Below are positions 32,931-44,898 of a stretch of 64,000 bases of DNA, one piece after another. The DNA is taken from NCBI GenBank assembly GCA_028583415.1, contig CM053276.1, positions 7,408,663-7,472,662 on the forward strand, written 5' to 3'. This DNA is from Protea cynaroides. Lineage: Eukaryota > Streptophyta > Magnoliopsida > Proteales > Proteaceae. Below the pieces are notes generated by a model, which saw nothing but the letters and a program-made list of their open reading frames with translations, had not been told where the DNA came from and did not search any database. Every line of letters begins with the position of its first letter. Position 1 is the first letter of the stretch. The position numbers and the translations under genes are program-made.

Positions 32931-33760
32931 GACCTAGGAGGGTTCTTCAGGGCCAAGAAAAATTTTAATCTTTGCCTCTTTGAGGGCCCGCTCCGGATTT
33001 GCTCCTTCTTCTTCACCTCCTGGCAGGGTGCTCTCGATCAAGAAATCTGCCAATTCTTGTGCCTTAATAGTCGTTCATGGCTGGAACTTGATATCAAACT
33101 CCCCCAACTCAACTGCCCAATTGGTCATTCGCCCTGACACATCCGCTCTGGCCAAAAACTTGCTTATGGGTCGATCCGTCAGCACAACGATGGAATGAGA
33201 TTGGAAATAAGGTCATAGCTTGCGAGCACAAACCACTACTGCCAATGCTAACTTCTCGATGGATTGATACCTAGTTTCCACGTCCAGTAAGACTTTACTG
33301 ACGTAGTATACCGGATGTTAAACCCGGTCCACCTCTTTAACCAATACCCCACTGACGGCACATGGCGAGACCGTCAGGTAAAGTAACAACATATCTCCAG
33401 TCTCAGGCTTGATTAGTAAAGGTGGTGAGGAAAGGTACCTCTTGAGTCCCCGAAATGCCTCCTCGCACTCAACCGCCCACTCGAATGGTTTCGACCCCTT
33501 CAAAGTTTTGAAGAATGGAAGACATTTATCCGCAGATCGTGATAGAAATCGCCCCAGGGCTGTGAGTCGACCCATGAGCACTTGAACTTTCTTAGGCATG
33601 GTTGGAGCTTTCATACTTTGGATTGCCTCGATCTTATTGGGATTGGCCTCGATCCCTCTCTGGGAAACCATGAAGCCTAAGAACTTGCCAGACTGCACCC
33701 AAAAGCACATTTTGTCAGGTTAAGTCGCATGGAATTTTACCTTATCACTTTGAAAACGTC
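32931..33760 (-). pseudogene. RT thumb, connection and first RNase H of element 1
   Basis: Reads FLGFMVSQRGIEANP, LTALGRFLSRSADKCLPFF and FEWAVECEEAFRGLK, then the RNase H-like stretch with YYVSKVLLDVETRYQSIEKLAL and LTDRPISKFL. This part is one frame away from the RT core, the shift lying near 33715-33760, and contains several stops. Confidence 0.8.
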
Positions 33761-34429
33761 CTATAGATTTGTCAGGTGATCCTCTGCATTTACTGTCTTG
33801 ACTAGGAAGTCATCCACATATACCTCCATTGTTCTTCCGATTTGCTTCTCAAAGACCTTGGTGACAAGTCTTTGATATGTTGCCCCCGTATTTTTTAGTC
33901 CGAAGGGCATTACATTGTAACAATAGGTGCCTTTATTAGTAATGAAGGCAGTATTCTCTTCATCTTCCTTGGCCATTTTTATTTGATTATATCCTGAATA
34001 AGCATCCAGAAAGGATAGAAGCACATGTCCTGCAGTAGCATCGATGAGCTGGTCTATCCGAGGCAAGGGGTAGGAATCTTTTGGGCATGCTTTATTAAGA
34101 TCTGTAAAATCAGTACATACTCGCCACCGCCCATCTGCTTTAGGTACTAACACAACATTTGCCAACCAGTCGGGATAGTATACTTCCCTAATGAACCTAA
34201 CTTTCAATAACTTTTCGACCTCCTGGTCGATAATTTTTTGCTTTTCTACTGACACAGCTCTTTTCTTCTGTCGCACGGGACGCTGGTGTGGATCTATCTG
34301 GAGATGGTGCTCTATGGTAGACCGTGGAATCCCTGGTATATCCTCCGGTGTCCAAGCGAAGACGTCCAAATTTGCTCTTAAGAACTCAATGAGTTCCTGC
34401 CTCTGCTTCTCTAGAATAGCAGACCCCAC
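33761..34429 (-). pseudogene. Reverse transcriptase core of element 1
   Basis: Contains VFAWTPEDIPGIP, EHHLQIDP, WRVCTDFTDLNKACPKDSYP, LSFLDAYSGYNQI, MPFGLKNTGATYQR and the catalytic VYVDDFLVK. This is a full Ty3/gypsy RT palm and fingers region with intact catalytic aspartates. It is in frame with protease and gag upstream, separated only by stop codons. Confidence 0.92.
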
Positions 34430-34495
34430 CAGAAAGGTTTTTTCAGGCTGCTCTTCCTTGAAAGGTACAGCAATAAGGTCTTCGACAGGGGTAGT

Positions 34496-35275
34496 CTACT
34501 CAGTAGGAAAGTCATCATGGTACTCGTCCAGTTGTATCACTTGCACAGGTTGATCTTCATCCAGGGCCGCCAGTGATGCAGTATGACATTTCTTGGAGAC
34601 CGATTGTTCTGCTTTGCAACTCCCCACCCCCCACTCGATTGGAAACTTCATCAGCAAGTAGTACGTTGACAGGCAGGCTCGCAGCTTATTTAGGCCAGTC
34701 CTTCCAAGAATACCATTATGACTCGACCGCATATCGACCACCATATACTTCATGATAATACTTACTCGTGTTGGATAAGTTTTCAATCGAGTATCGATCT
34801 GGATAGCTCCTTTTACTTGTACTCCTTCGCCATTGAACCCCAAAAGAGAGTACCAAATGGGTCGCAACTGCTCATCTTTGTAGCCCAATCTCCGATAAGT
34901 GTCGTAGTATAGGATCTCACACGCACTCCCTGTGTCCACCAGTATACGACTCACTTTCCACTCTTCTCCGATGGCCATCTCAATAACCAAGGGGTCCTCG
35001 TGGGGAGTAACTACATCAATTAAATCATCATCCCCGAAATAAATATACCCATCGTACCTGAATTTTTTAGAAGATGATTCTCCCAGGTCCTCTGCTTCTC
35101 CTCGAGCTTGCTTTCCTTTGGATGCTCCTTCCTCCACTAGTTCGATGACAACCAGGAGCACTTCCCGCCGCATGTGTTCCGGCCATATGATCACCATCAT
35201 ACACTCAGGCTGACTGAGTGTGACATATTCATCATCTCCCAGCCCCAAGTCTTGTTCCGGGCCTGCCCGTCCCAT
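34496..35275 (-). pseudogene. Aspartic protease of element 1
   Basis: The active-site motif is ILVDTGSACEILYY, in the middle of a frame that also has the substrate-flap-like GFNGEGVQVKGAI and NGILGRTGLNKL. It would cleave the gag-pol polyprotein. It shares the frame of gag and RT; stop codons at 34496 and 35345 interrupt the polyprotein. Confidence 0.87.
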
Positions 35276-35344
35276 CGTCTTTCGTGGGGGACTCTTCTCT
35301 CGAACTGTTCGGACCCCGAGTATGGGGAGTCCACTTCTCCATTC

Positions 35345-37381
35345 CTACAATCCTTCATTGCTTAGGTCGATCTGACCTATAAATCCCCTTTGGGGTGATC
35401 TGGGTGGAGGTGGGGGTGCACGTTCGACCCTTTCTCTTCTATTTTCTGGTGCTCTGGCCGGAGGAGGTGGGGGAAGCATCACAGCGGGATCTTGTTGAGT
35501 CACGCCTGCCCTTGGGCCCACAAATTCTGTCCACCTTCTATGCTGGATAAGATCTTCCACCAGGCTTTTTAAATGACGACATGAATTGGTGTCATGGCCA
35601 TGATCTCGATGATGCGCACAGTATAACTGTCGGTTTCGCTCCTCTGGTCAAGCAATCATGGGAGGTGGTGGAACCAGCAAGGTATTGCCTCTCTTAATAT
35701 TCAGTATCTCTGTCATGGTTCTATTGAGGGGCGTGTATTCCTGGGGGGGTCGAATGGGGTACAACTCCTTCTTGGCTTTTTTACTGGTTTCGCCCTCCTT
35801 CGGAACTTTCTCTAGGGTCTCGTTCTTCTTTTTCTCCACCAGTGTGGGGGTCACACTTGCCGGCGCAGATAATTCTGCCACTGCCTCTGCCCCCGAAGCA
35901 TATCGATCACAACGACTGAAAATCTCCGCATGGGTCCGTGGACGCTTTTTGTTGAGAGAAAAAACTAGCTAGGAGTCTCTGCATGCCTTGGACAGGGTAG
36001 AAACAACCACATCCGGTTGTAGGTCCTTGATCTCTCCCGCCACTCCGAGAAAACGAGTGATGAATTATCGCAAAGGCTCTTTATCCCCCTACTGGACCGC
36101 CATTAAATGGGATAGATTTTTCTTCTGTACCCTACTCCCTTGAAAGTAGGAGAGGAACAGACTGCTAAGCTCCTTGAAGGTACTTATTGACCTTGGAGGG
36201 AGGTTGTTGAACCAGGTTCTTCTAGCTTCTCGCAATGTGGATGGGAAGGCTCTGTAGCATAAGGCATCATGGTAACCATAAATGACCATTCCTACCTTAA
36301 AGTTATCCAAGTGCCTCTCTGGATCCATCTTACCATCATACCATCCCACATTCGGGACAATAAAGTTTGAGGGCAGGGGATGATTCATGACTTCATCCTC
36401 CAAGGCTGTCTCCGTGGCATACTCCTGCAAAGCTGCCGGGTCGACCCCCCTCTCCACTTGCTGCACGCGGTTGGTGAGTTCTTTGACGAGGCGCTCCAAC
36501 CTCTCAGTGTTCTCGTTCCCCGCGTGAGAGCTATTCGTGGTTGGTACTGCAACCGATGGCACGGGGACAGATGGTGCAGCCGCCACCTGTTCTGCCTGGG
36601 GGGCGTTTCTTTTAAACTGGACCTCTTCCCGAAGGCGTCGGGCTTCTTCAATTCGGGCTTGGGTTTCCTCCTGGAGTCTCCTAGCTTCCTGGTTCCTTGC
36701 TTGGAGATCCGTACGGGCCCATCGGGCAGCATCTACTCGTGCCTGTGCATCTTCCCAGACTCCTCTGGCCTCATTGACCCTCCTTTGGGCCTCTTGTGCT
36801 ACCTCCGATTCGGTGTGTGCTCCCACTCCAGCCCATCTGGCACCTTGGCTAGACCCCCTTCGTCGAGAGGTTGTCGACTGGCGGGAAACGCCCAAAGACT
36901 CCCGACTACTTTCTATGACTTCATTGGGGTCGACTCCGGGGACAGACTGGGACAGTGGGTCCCCCCATCGTCTGCTTCGACCCTGCCGGGTATACGAGTC
37001 CACTGACGGGCTTTCTCCTCTTAGGCCGGAGGACGCAACATGCGGCACAGAGCGCTTGGATTGTCGTGATCTTGGCGGGACTTCGGGCACATCCACTGGG
37101 GGTACAAAGGCTGTTGGTACCCCTGTCGACCGTCGTTGTAGCAACTCAGTCAAAACTGCCAACTGCTGAGCTAACATATCGAATTGTTCCCTAGAAACGT
37201 ACTGGGCCGGATCCGGGTTAGATCCGCCCACTCCTTCATTTGTTGGTTTCTCAGGAAACACATCTTGAGGGTCTGGTATCCCTTCAGTCTCCTCCCGATT
37301 TTTAGCCATATGTGCTTCAGCCCTTCTGGCTTGAGTTTCTAGCAAATTGTAAGAGCTTTCTGTCCTTCCCGTCGGTGCCAT
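35345..37381 (-). pseudogene. Gag of element 1
   Basis: The ATG at 37381 begins MAPTGRTESSYNLLE. A coiled-coil stretch rich in Arg/Glu/Ala (about residues 200-245) leads to the retrotransposon-gag core (WYDGKMDPERHLDNFK, AFPSTLREARRTWFNNLPP). A CX2HX4HX4C-type zinc finger (YCAHHRDHGHDTNSC) lies near 35600-35635, and a Pro-rich tail follows. Stops at 36089, 35648 and 35345 and two more near 35970-36065 break it, all in one frame. Gag would form the particle that packages the RNA. Confidence 0.88.
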
Positions 37382-37476
37382 ACTAGTGTTTAGAAACCTT
37401 GTTTAGGATAGATAGGAAAGAGAATGAAAAAATGATGACAACAAAGGGAGATTCAAACTAATGAAACACGTCAGGC

Positions 37477-37495
37477 CCCACGGTGGGCGCCAAAC
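37477..37495 (-). other. Primer-binding site of element 1
   Basis: On the minus strand TGGCGCCCACCGTGGGG begins just after the LTR end. The same start (TGGCGCCCACCGTGG) is used in element 2. I do not assign the tRNA. Confidence 0.85.
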
Positions 37496-38396
37496 TGTTG
37501 TCGATGGAATCGATAAAGGAAAAACAGACAGTATGGAGCTCCCTACAAGATTCAAGAGCTCCTTAAAGAGGGGATTCCTGAGGTGTGATTAGTTGAATAC
37601 ATTCCCAATGAGTCCAAGAACATGCATTAGTCACAGATAGAAGATAGAATAGTGGTAGAGGAGACAGAAGGAAGAAGCTACCCAAAGAGAGACGAAACAT
37701 TTATTCTTAAATCCTTTTCTGCTTATTTTATTGCCCCTCCCAGGTTACATATATATACTCCACAAATCATGAACCTTTCCTTTTTAGACCAGCTGGTTCC
37801 TGACAGCCACCGTTTGTGATTTGACTATGTAGGGTACAGTAGACCAGTAGACTTTCGACCCCCTAGAACATACTATTACATCATGTCAGCCACCTTTCGA
37901 CCCCTAGGAACAGACCATTACATCATGTCAGTCACCTTTCGACCCCCTAGAACAGATCATTACATCATGTCAGCCACCTTTCGACCCCTTAGGATTACTT
38001 TTCGACCCCCTTAATGGGCCAGGTTTTTCGAGGTCCCCAAACATTGTCCTTGTCATGGTTCTTTTTCCAAGTAATATTTCACCTTTCCGACGATTCAAAT
38101 CAAGATCTTTTGAACGACGGGTCGGATCAGTGTATTTAGCATTAATGGTTGTTGTTGGCATTTATGGCCATTAATGGTGATCCATTAATGGCCCAGCTAC
38201 CCCTGTCTATTCATTACATCCAGTCTGTGTCAGACCAAGAAGGGGTCGAACTTAGACATCTTTTAAGATTTACCATAATATCTTTCTTTTCAGCATCCTA
38301 GATGAAGGCCACATGGTCATTTCCTGTGATTAGGATGAATGCCACATAATTACCTTCTGTGATTGATTGATTTCAAGTGGATATTTTCCCCCAACA
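37496..38396 (-). repeat. 5' LTR of gypsy element 1
   Basis: 901 bp, near-identical to 26142-27007 except for scattered substitutions and one extra segment around 38315-38350 where GATGAAKGCCACAT and CTGTGATT are doubled. Confidence 0.92.
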
Positions 38397-38495
38397 GATC
38401 CAAAATTTAATATCTTTGAAATGCTAGGTCAAAAGATTTCTCTACACCAACAACACAAGCACCAATAGATGGTGAGCTTCACCAATGAAAAATGT

Positions 38496-38657
38496 TGCAA
38501 GTCATAAAATAATATTTTATGTTTCGATAAGAACAACAATGACACTTCACCGTTTGAAATTAATGCACAGTTTACAAGTAAATGCAAGTCATAAAATAAT
38601 ATTTTATATCCGGATGAAAACAACACTTCACTGTTTGAAATTAAAGCACAGTCCACC
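38496..38657. repeat. 87-bp tandem duplication upstream of carboxylesterase
   Basis: Two adjacent copies, the second shortened, sharing GCAAGTCATAAAATAATATT and TTTGAAATTAAWGCACAGT. Confidence 0.85.
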
Positions 38658-38980
38658 TATAATTTACTCAAATTGAATAGCTTGTTTGCTAGGAGACCGG
38701 TAAATTGACCATCGGATTATAAATATGGAAATATAAAAGACAAAATAATTAAATGGTATCTACCAAAAAATAATAATTAAATGACTCCCACCGCTTGATA
38801 TTTTTTTTTCCCTTTTTTTTAATTATTAAAACCTAAAATAATTTGCAGAGTTTTATAGTTTTATAATGGTTCAGATCAGAGCAATTCATGAAATCAATTG
38901 TGATATATTTACAATTACCAAAAGTAGTGATTTTACAATTTTACCACTTCTAGATGATCTACCCAAGTATTATTACCGTA

Positions 38981-38986
38981 CACGTG
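38981..38986 (+). promoter_or_regulatory. G-box (CACGTG) in the carboxylesterase promoter
   Basis: ACACGTGT core, 125 bp before the start codon. G-boxes bind bZIP/bHLH factors and are typical of ABA- or light-responsive plant promoters. One motif alone does not establish regulation. Confidence 0.4.
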
Positions 38987-39110
38987 TTATGAAAACAATA
39001 GTCGTACGTCAGTGTTGAGAATTTCCCATCCAATAAATCTTGACCATCACACGTACTCTCCTCCATCACAGAAATAGAGAGAGAAAGAGAAAAAGACAGA
39101 GGGAGAAAAT

Positions 39111-40127
39111 ATGTCGACAAACACGTCAGCAAACACGCCGGCGCTGCCATGGAAGACGAAGATCGCGCTCAGCATCCTCTCCTTCGTTACAGACAACCTC
39201 CGCCGTTCCGATGGCACCGTCAACCGCCGGATTCTCAATTTCTTCGAACCCAAAGTACCTGCAAACAAGATACCTGTTAGAGGCGTTAAAACCTCCGACG
39301 TCATCGTCGACGCCAATCGAAACCTCTGGTTTCGCCTCTTCACACCAACGGAAACCCCTACTGATATCAGTCTCCCAGTCATCGTCTTCTTCCACGGCGG
39401 AGGTTTCTCTCTCCTCAGCGCCGATGGCAAAGCCTACGACTTCGTCTGCCGTCGATTCGCTCGTAAATTTCCCGCCGTCATTGTCTCCGTCAACTACCGT
39501 CTCACGCCGGAGCATAAATTTCCGTCACAATACGATGATGGCTTCGACACTCTTAAATTCCTCGACGAAGAAGAATCGGATAAGTTTGATTTTCCGGCGA
39601 ATGCAGATCTATCCAGGTGTTTTGTAGCCGGAGATTCAGCCGGCGGTAACCTTGCGCACCATGTCGCCGTCAGAGCTGGGAAAGCTGAGTTCAAGAGAGT
39701 CAGGGTGATCGGACAGATCTCGATTCAACCGTTCTTTGGAGGCGAAGAGATGACGGAGTCGGAGAAGAGAATGGTGAACGCGCCGCTGATATCGATGGCG
39801 AGAACCGATTGGATGTGGAAGGCGTTTTTGCCAGAGGGAGAGAACAGAGATCATGAGGCGGTGAATGTATCAGGACCTAGGGCTGTGGATTTAACTGGAG
39901 TGAAGTATCCGGAGACGATGGTGGTGGTCGGAGGGTTTGATCCATTGCAGGATCGACAGAGGGAGTTCTACAAGTGGCTCAGGAGATCTGGAAAGGAAGC
40001 TAAGCTGCTGGAGTATCCAAATGCTATTCATGCTTTTTATGTGTTTCCGGAAGTTCCAGAATCTTCTCAGTTTATTGAGGAAGCTATGGATTTTGTTCAT
40101 AGGGTCTGTGATAAGGTTACCAAATGA
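39111..40127 (+). CDS. CXE18: Plant carboxylesterase (CXE family, CXE18-like), intact
   Basis: A 338-residue single-exon alpha/beta hydrolase, full length for the plant CXE class. The oxyanion-hole motif HGGG is at residues 95-98. The nucleophile elbow GDSAGG is at 174-179 (Ser176), followed by NLAHH. The acid is Asp277 in GGFDP and the base is His307 in NAIHAF, so the catalytic triad is complete. The intact His separates it from the gibberellin receptor GID1, which shares the fold but has lost it. The N-terminus (LPWKTK, DNLRRSDGTVNRR) is what I know of the CXE18 group. It is predicted to be a cytosolic esterase of broad small-ester substrates; the natural substrate is unknown. No signal peptide is seen. 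The first ATG follows a GA-rich leader. It is the only intact ordinary gene in the window and is enclosed by transposons on both sides. Confidence 0.93.
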   Translation: MSTNTSANTPALPWKTKIALSILSFVTDNLRRSDGTVNRRILNFFEPKVPANKIPVRGVKTSDVIVDANRNLWFRLFTPTETPTDISLPVIVFFHGGGFSLLSADGKAYDFVCRRFARKFPAVIVSVNYRLTPEHKFPSQYDDGFDTLKFLDEEESDKFDFPANADLSRCFVAGDSAGGNLAHHVAVRAGKAEFKRVRVIGQISIQPFFGGEEMTESEKRMVNAPLISMARTDWMWKAFLPEGENRDHEAVNVSGPRAVDLTGVKYPETMVVVGGFDPLQDRQREFYKWLRRSGKEAKLLEYPNAIHAFYVFPEVPESSQFIEEAMDFVHRVCDKVTK

Positions 40128-40362
40128 GCATAAAACTAGGGCTTATTTTTTTATAAGAAAAAAATATATATATGCTTTATTTTCTTATGTATTAGATTGG
40201 TAGAAGGATTAGGAATGGGAAGTGAATAGAAGATGTGTAATATCAAATCTATCTCATTCTATAAAATTAAGGACAAATTAAGGGCTTAATTTGTGTTCGT
40301 GTATGTACACGGTCTGTGTTTGATTTATTCAGAGCTATTAGAGTAGGATCCATTATTTTTTT
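40128..40362. other. 3' flank of the carboxylesterase gene
   Basis: AT-rich 3' region with an A/T run after the TGA and no further coding. It presumably holds the polyadenylation region. Confidence 0.5.
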
Positions 40363-41523
40363 GGGAAAATTTATTCCGACATTTCTTGACAATTGGTTTA
40401 CTCTACAGAACTATCATGTGTCTTCTGGACGTACAGTCCACTATTTTATTACTAACAGTGTTAATTTAAATTTTTCATAAACAAAAATACCCTTTAATCA
40501 AGGTTCTCCATCTCCAATCCGCAAGTGTAGCTGAAATCAATTTTCGAGTGTCAATGGAATCCGACAACTCAAGAACCTTCTCTACGGTTAGATTTCCGGT
40601 GACATCTGGCAACTCAAGAACCCCATATACCGAGTTCTGCAGTAACGAACATGTTTTTGGAATGCAAATGTTGTATGAGGCATCCCCCCATTTCTAGCTA
40701 GGGATCATAGCGGCCAATCACACGCCATCCTAGAAGGGATGAGAGTCCAACTAGTGAATGCCTTGTTTTGAACTTTATTTGAAATGAACCCAAACTGTAC
40801 TATTTATATCCAGCTTACAGAACACTTTGAAAAACATCTACAACAATCACGCCATATAAACATAACCTAAAATCTAAATCAGAAAAAGCAAGCAATAAAT
40901 TCAGATAACTAGAGGTAGGTAGTAAAGATAAGTTGATGTTCAGACCAAAGATTGGTACTTATTGAACTTAGGAGTCGGCAATTTGAAACAAATAGCATGA
41001 AAGAAATCAATGGGATTTATCTCAAAAGGAGCCCTAGGAATGCAAAGGTTTAAACCAAGAGCCTTCATCATCTTAACCCCTCCTCTCCTGCAGCAGCTGC
41101 AGCACCTACAACAGCTTCGAAAGCACTAGCTCTAACAGTGACCGCCGCACGTACGGATAAATAAAGTGACCACTAACCCACCATTAAGCCTACAGCGGCC
41201 TAAATGATCCAGCCTTGCAGCATTGTATTCCTCATCCACGGTGGCAAAATGTCATCAAAGCTTCGTACTAGATTGTTCCCGTGCTAGTGCAGGTGAAAGT
41301 GAGGTATGATATGATTTGGATCTGGGATTTTTATTGAGTAAGGGTACTATTGTCTTGAAAAAATTTCAGAATTTTTCCAGTCAGTTTTTAATGCCTACAA
41401 CCTAACGGTATAGACTATACTATTATAAAACTTTGTTTCAGGGTAGTCCGTGTAACTTTTGTCAAGAGATGATAGTTCTCTACAGTAAACCAATTGTCGA
41501 GGAGTTGTCTGAATAAATAACCC
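40363..41523. mobile_element. Non-autonomous DNA transposon with long terminal inverted repeats
   Basis: The left end (GGGAAAATTTATTCCGACA, then GACAATTGGTTTACT and GAACTATCAT, 40363-40425) is repeated in inverted orientation at the right end (41465-41523). This gives inverted repeats of about 60 bp or more, of Mutator-like type. No transposase frame is present. The inside has a GC-richer block (about 41070-41270) that might be captured host sequence. A target duplication could not be fixed because both sides run into T tracts. Confidence 0.6.
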
Positions 41524-41566
41524 CCTTTTTATATTAAGGCCGAAGTAAAATAGTGAATATGAATAT

Positions 41567-41597
<31 letters not shown>

Positions 41598-44500
41598 GTT
41601 AACTCTTCAATCATCCGATTAGATTATCATTGTGCAAGAAGCTCTCTCGTCCCTCATGTTCTATGTTGGAGCCATTATTGGGTGCTAACCCTTGTCCATT
41701 GCCTGACTGAGCTAAGGGGGCTTTAATCCTTACTCCTTATGCCCATCTCTGTCAAGCTAACGGTGGAGACTGACAACCCCATCAAGAAAAGAAATCAGCT
41801 ACCGTCTGGTTTGAGGAACGCATCCTAACTCTACTTAAATATAAGTCCAACATATAACGGGAAGAGCCTCAATCATCCGAAAATTTACCATTGTTTGTTT
41901 TCTAATTAGAATCATCAAATGTTTCTTCCCTTCTGATATGCCCTTTCCAAGAAAAGAATGAAAATCCGTATCCACCTATGTTGTGTCCTTCCTCCCAAAG
42001 CATCCCGTTTAATATACATATTGGAATTGATCGAAAGTCGACAAGGGGGAAGACATGGAATTGATCAATTAGCCAGCCTTGCAGTGGTAAAAGGACTAGA
42101 GGTCCCCCCCTGCTACGGTTCCTTGCAATCCAAACACGGTGCTACATTAGGTTAGGGAGCTGGGTGATTGTAGCTCCTTCGCCACATGCAGACTAGGCTG
42201 ACGCCTTTGTTGTGCCGGAGATGAGTATGCACAAATTAATTTGTATCTATGGGGAGGGCGAGATCACAGAATGGTATTGCAAAGTAGATCTGAAAATCAT
42301 CAAATAAACATAGGGTATGATAAGAATGTAAACGGATCGTGTTCGGCATGGATCAGTCATTGTCCGCATTCGAATCCCTTTACCAACAACCCTATCGAAA
42401 TCCAATCCAAAATCCACTGGATTTGCAAAATCAAATCTGAATCCAAATTCAAAAATTCGATTCAAATCCTAAAAATAAAATTGAAATACAAATTGCAAGG
42501 AAAATGAGAAAAAACCCTAGCGTAAAACAAATGTATTGCCTACCATTGATAGCTTGCCTAAAACATCAACTAGCCATAGTAAAAAATAATAAACAAAAAA
42601 GAAGAAGAGGGGAACTTCAATCTCAAATAAGTGGAAATGAATTAATTTGGCTTTAGATCTGATTTTCTTTCTTGCTGATGTTGAAGCTACATCTACTATT
42701 TCCACATTTTACAGTAACCTAAATTTATGTTCAGGAACTTGTCTAAGGCAAATAATGAGATCAAAATGGAAAAGGTACCCTAGTACATGAGCATAAAAAA
42801 ATTAAAAAAAAATACCACAAATATCACACAAAAGATAAAAATAAATAAATAAAAGAGATAATGCAAAACATACTTGTCCGAACTGCAATGGATTAATTTT
42901 CTGTAGTTCTTTCTGATGGGTAACCCATGGTAAAATATTACCTTAAGAAAAAGTGAAATAATCTATAGATCAAATCTGGGCTGGAGCGGGGTTAATGCTG
43001 AATTTCACCCTGACAATCAAAGGCATGAATCGATCAGATTTCTAAAAAGTAATCTGTAGAGAGAGAGAGAGAGAGTTATAAAAATTAATCATAATTCAAA
43101 TTTTGTTCAAATTTGGATTCCCCTAAACGGACGTGAATTTGAATCGGATCTAAATTTTTAACTATCCATTTATATCCTTAGGGCATGGTGAGGAAGGTAC
43201 GAAAATACCAATACAAGTAGACATTGCAAAAAGAGATCGACTTGATGTGCTTGAAGGCACTCTCGAGGGGGTGAAGGCCAGCCAAAAGATTTAGAGTTAG
43301 GGCAAAGCCATCTGACCCATTGCGTTCCCTACTGGGCACCTTCATTTGCTTGAAATGAAGGCCCTAGAGGAGTTCGTACTGAACAGAAGCTGCATATCTT
43401 CTCAATCGCACCCCTACTCCTATGACAAAGAATGTCTCTCCACTTCAGAGGTTGACTAATCGGGTTCATCATATGATTAGAGTTTTTGGATGCCAATGTT
43501 TTGTTCTTTTGTTCGTCAGCCGTGACAAGCTTTCATTGTATTTGAGTGAGTTGTTGTTTAGCTCTATAGTCTAACGAAGGCATCCAAATCCTCTTATCTT
43601 GTTGAATGTAGAGGAATATTTCGACCTCGTTTAACCGACTGCAAACCTCTGTGAGATCAAAAGAGGTGGCTTGAGTGATTTCGTACCTAGGGATAGTAAT
43701 AAAAATGTGGACTTTAGCATCAATGGAACCCATAAGTATTGAATTCTAAAGGAAAGCTAAAAGGTATTGGTGAGGAAGTAATGGAGGATCTGATATAGAT
43801 TGACAAAAGGGAATGCTGCTCCCGAAAAAGAATCTGTTGATTCTCTCTCAATTGGTTGGATCATAGGTGTGATGATTTACTTCATGGATAGGTCTCTGGT
43901 TCAACAAGTCTAGGATGGGGAAAAGCTTCTCAAACCAGAGTAGGAATTCAATCAATCGCTATCAATGCCAAGAGGCAGTTCAAGATTCATTGGAAAGATA
44001 ACCTTTGTTTGAGAAGAGTCAAGCAGGATAAATTCATGGGTTTAAGCCTTTACCAGCTTGGAAGGATGAATTTTCAATTTTGAAGGCTTTGTTTTTCTCC
44101 GGCAAGTTGCTAGGGAAGCATTTATTCCCAAGCGATAGGGCTTGGATTTCATATTGACGCCTTAATCCAATCTGAATAGTGCATGTACTCTTCTCCTGTT
44201 TTACGAATCTACAACTCTTTTTATTGAGTGAGACTCCATCCATGGTCATTTTGCGAGAATAAGATGTGTGGCCCTTCCGCATCTCAAAATGATCACCCAC
44301 TGTAGCTGCATCAATAGGATTATCTTTGAGAATAGCTATACAAACTGAGTCTGATCTCATTATACTAAATTAACTTTTGAATGTATTTTATTCTCCTTTA
44401 TTTTTTTTTAAATCAAATTTTTGTTCGAAAACTATACTCAGCATAGTGATCTAACCATCCCATCCCTTTATTTAATCGATCTCCTCACCCCTGCACATAG

Positions 44501-44893
44501 GTACCATGACTAGTGAGGGTCGATTTGACTTAATGGGGATGACGGAACGCACTTGCATAGGTCCCAACTGGTTGTGATACATCGGTCATACAATTCATTT
44601 TCCTCTCGATTGAGGACTAGAAATGAGAGTCGCCACCTAAGGTAAAGGCTTAGGGGCCTTAGATAACTCATTCCTTAAAAGGAAGAGTAGTGAATTCAAT
44701 ATTCATGGTCCAGTCAAAGTTTAGGTACCCATTCTACCCATCAAAGACCGATTTTTTTGCTAGACTCTAAAATCAGAGCATTCTCCTTAATTTTCATGCA
44801 TTTCTATGTCAAATCTACTAAGATACAGTACTGAGAGATAAAGAGAGCCTTTATATACCTCTGATTATTAAAACCTTTTGTCCTCGGTTCATA
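41524..44893. other. Gene-poor region, nothing firmly recognised
   Basis: Holds a poly-T tract (41571-41597), a GA microsatellite (about 43060-43076), and only short broken frames (for example 44034-44360, minus, no known domain). Near 44625-44640 the words GAGTCGCCACC and AAGGTAAAGGCTTAGGGGCC resemble a motif that recurs in plant LTR elements; a similar block is at 62350-62520. No element boundary could be drawn. Confidence 0.4.
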
Positions 44894-44898
44894 GATAT

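Larger units (their letters stand above)
26142..38396 (-). mobile_element. Ty3/gypsy LTR retrotransposon, Tat lineage (element 1)
   Basis: 12.3 kb between LTRs that begin TGTTG and end CAACA. The flanks are GATCT (26137-26141) and GATCC (38397-38401), a 5-bp target duplication with one change. On the minus strand the order is LTR, primer-binding site, gag, protease, reverse transcriptase, RNase H, a second archaeal-type RNase H and integrase, followed by a long region with an antisense gene and the other LTR. Dual RNase H, a single gag-pol frame and the extra antisense gene are features known from the Tat clade. From 37381 down to 33761 the coding pieces share one frame; the rest is one shift away. 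Confidence 0.93.
38402..39110. other. Upstream region of the carboxylesterase gene
   Basis: AT-rich DNA left between the gypsy element and the gene. It includes a direct tandem duplication of about 87 bp (38496-38582 and 38583-38657, TGCAAGTCATAAAATAATAT) and a GA-rich leader just before the ATG. No clear TATA box is seen. Confidence 0.6.

Noticed and set aside
36380..37169. Two long plus-strand open frames over gag of element 1
   Set aside because: Shadows of the minus-strand gag, which has a recognisable gag core and zinc finger.
31227..37381. Gag-protease-RT-RNase H as an integrated plant pararetrovirus
   Set aside because: An integrase with DDE residues, paired LTRs, a primer-binding site and a 5-bp target duplication identify an LTR retrotransposon.
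39126..39515. Several open frames on both strands overlapping the carboxylesterase
   Set aside because: They are shadows of the 338-codon gene, which has all catalytic motifs.
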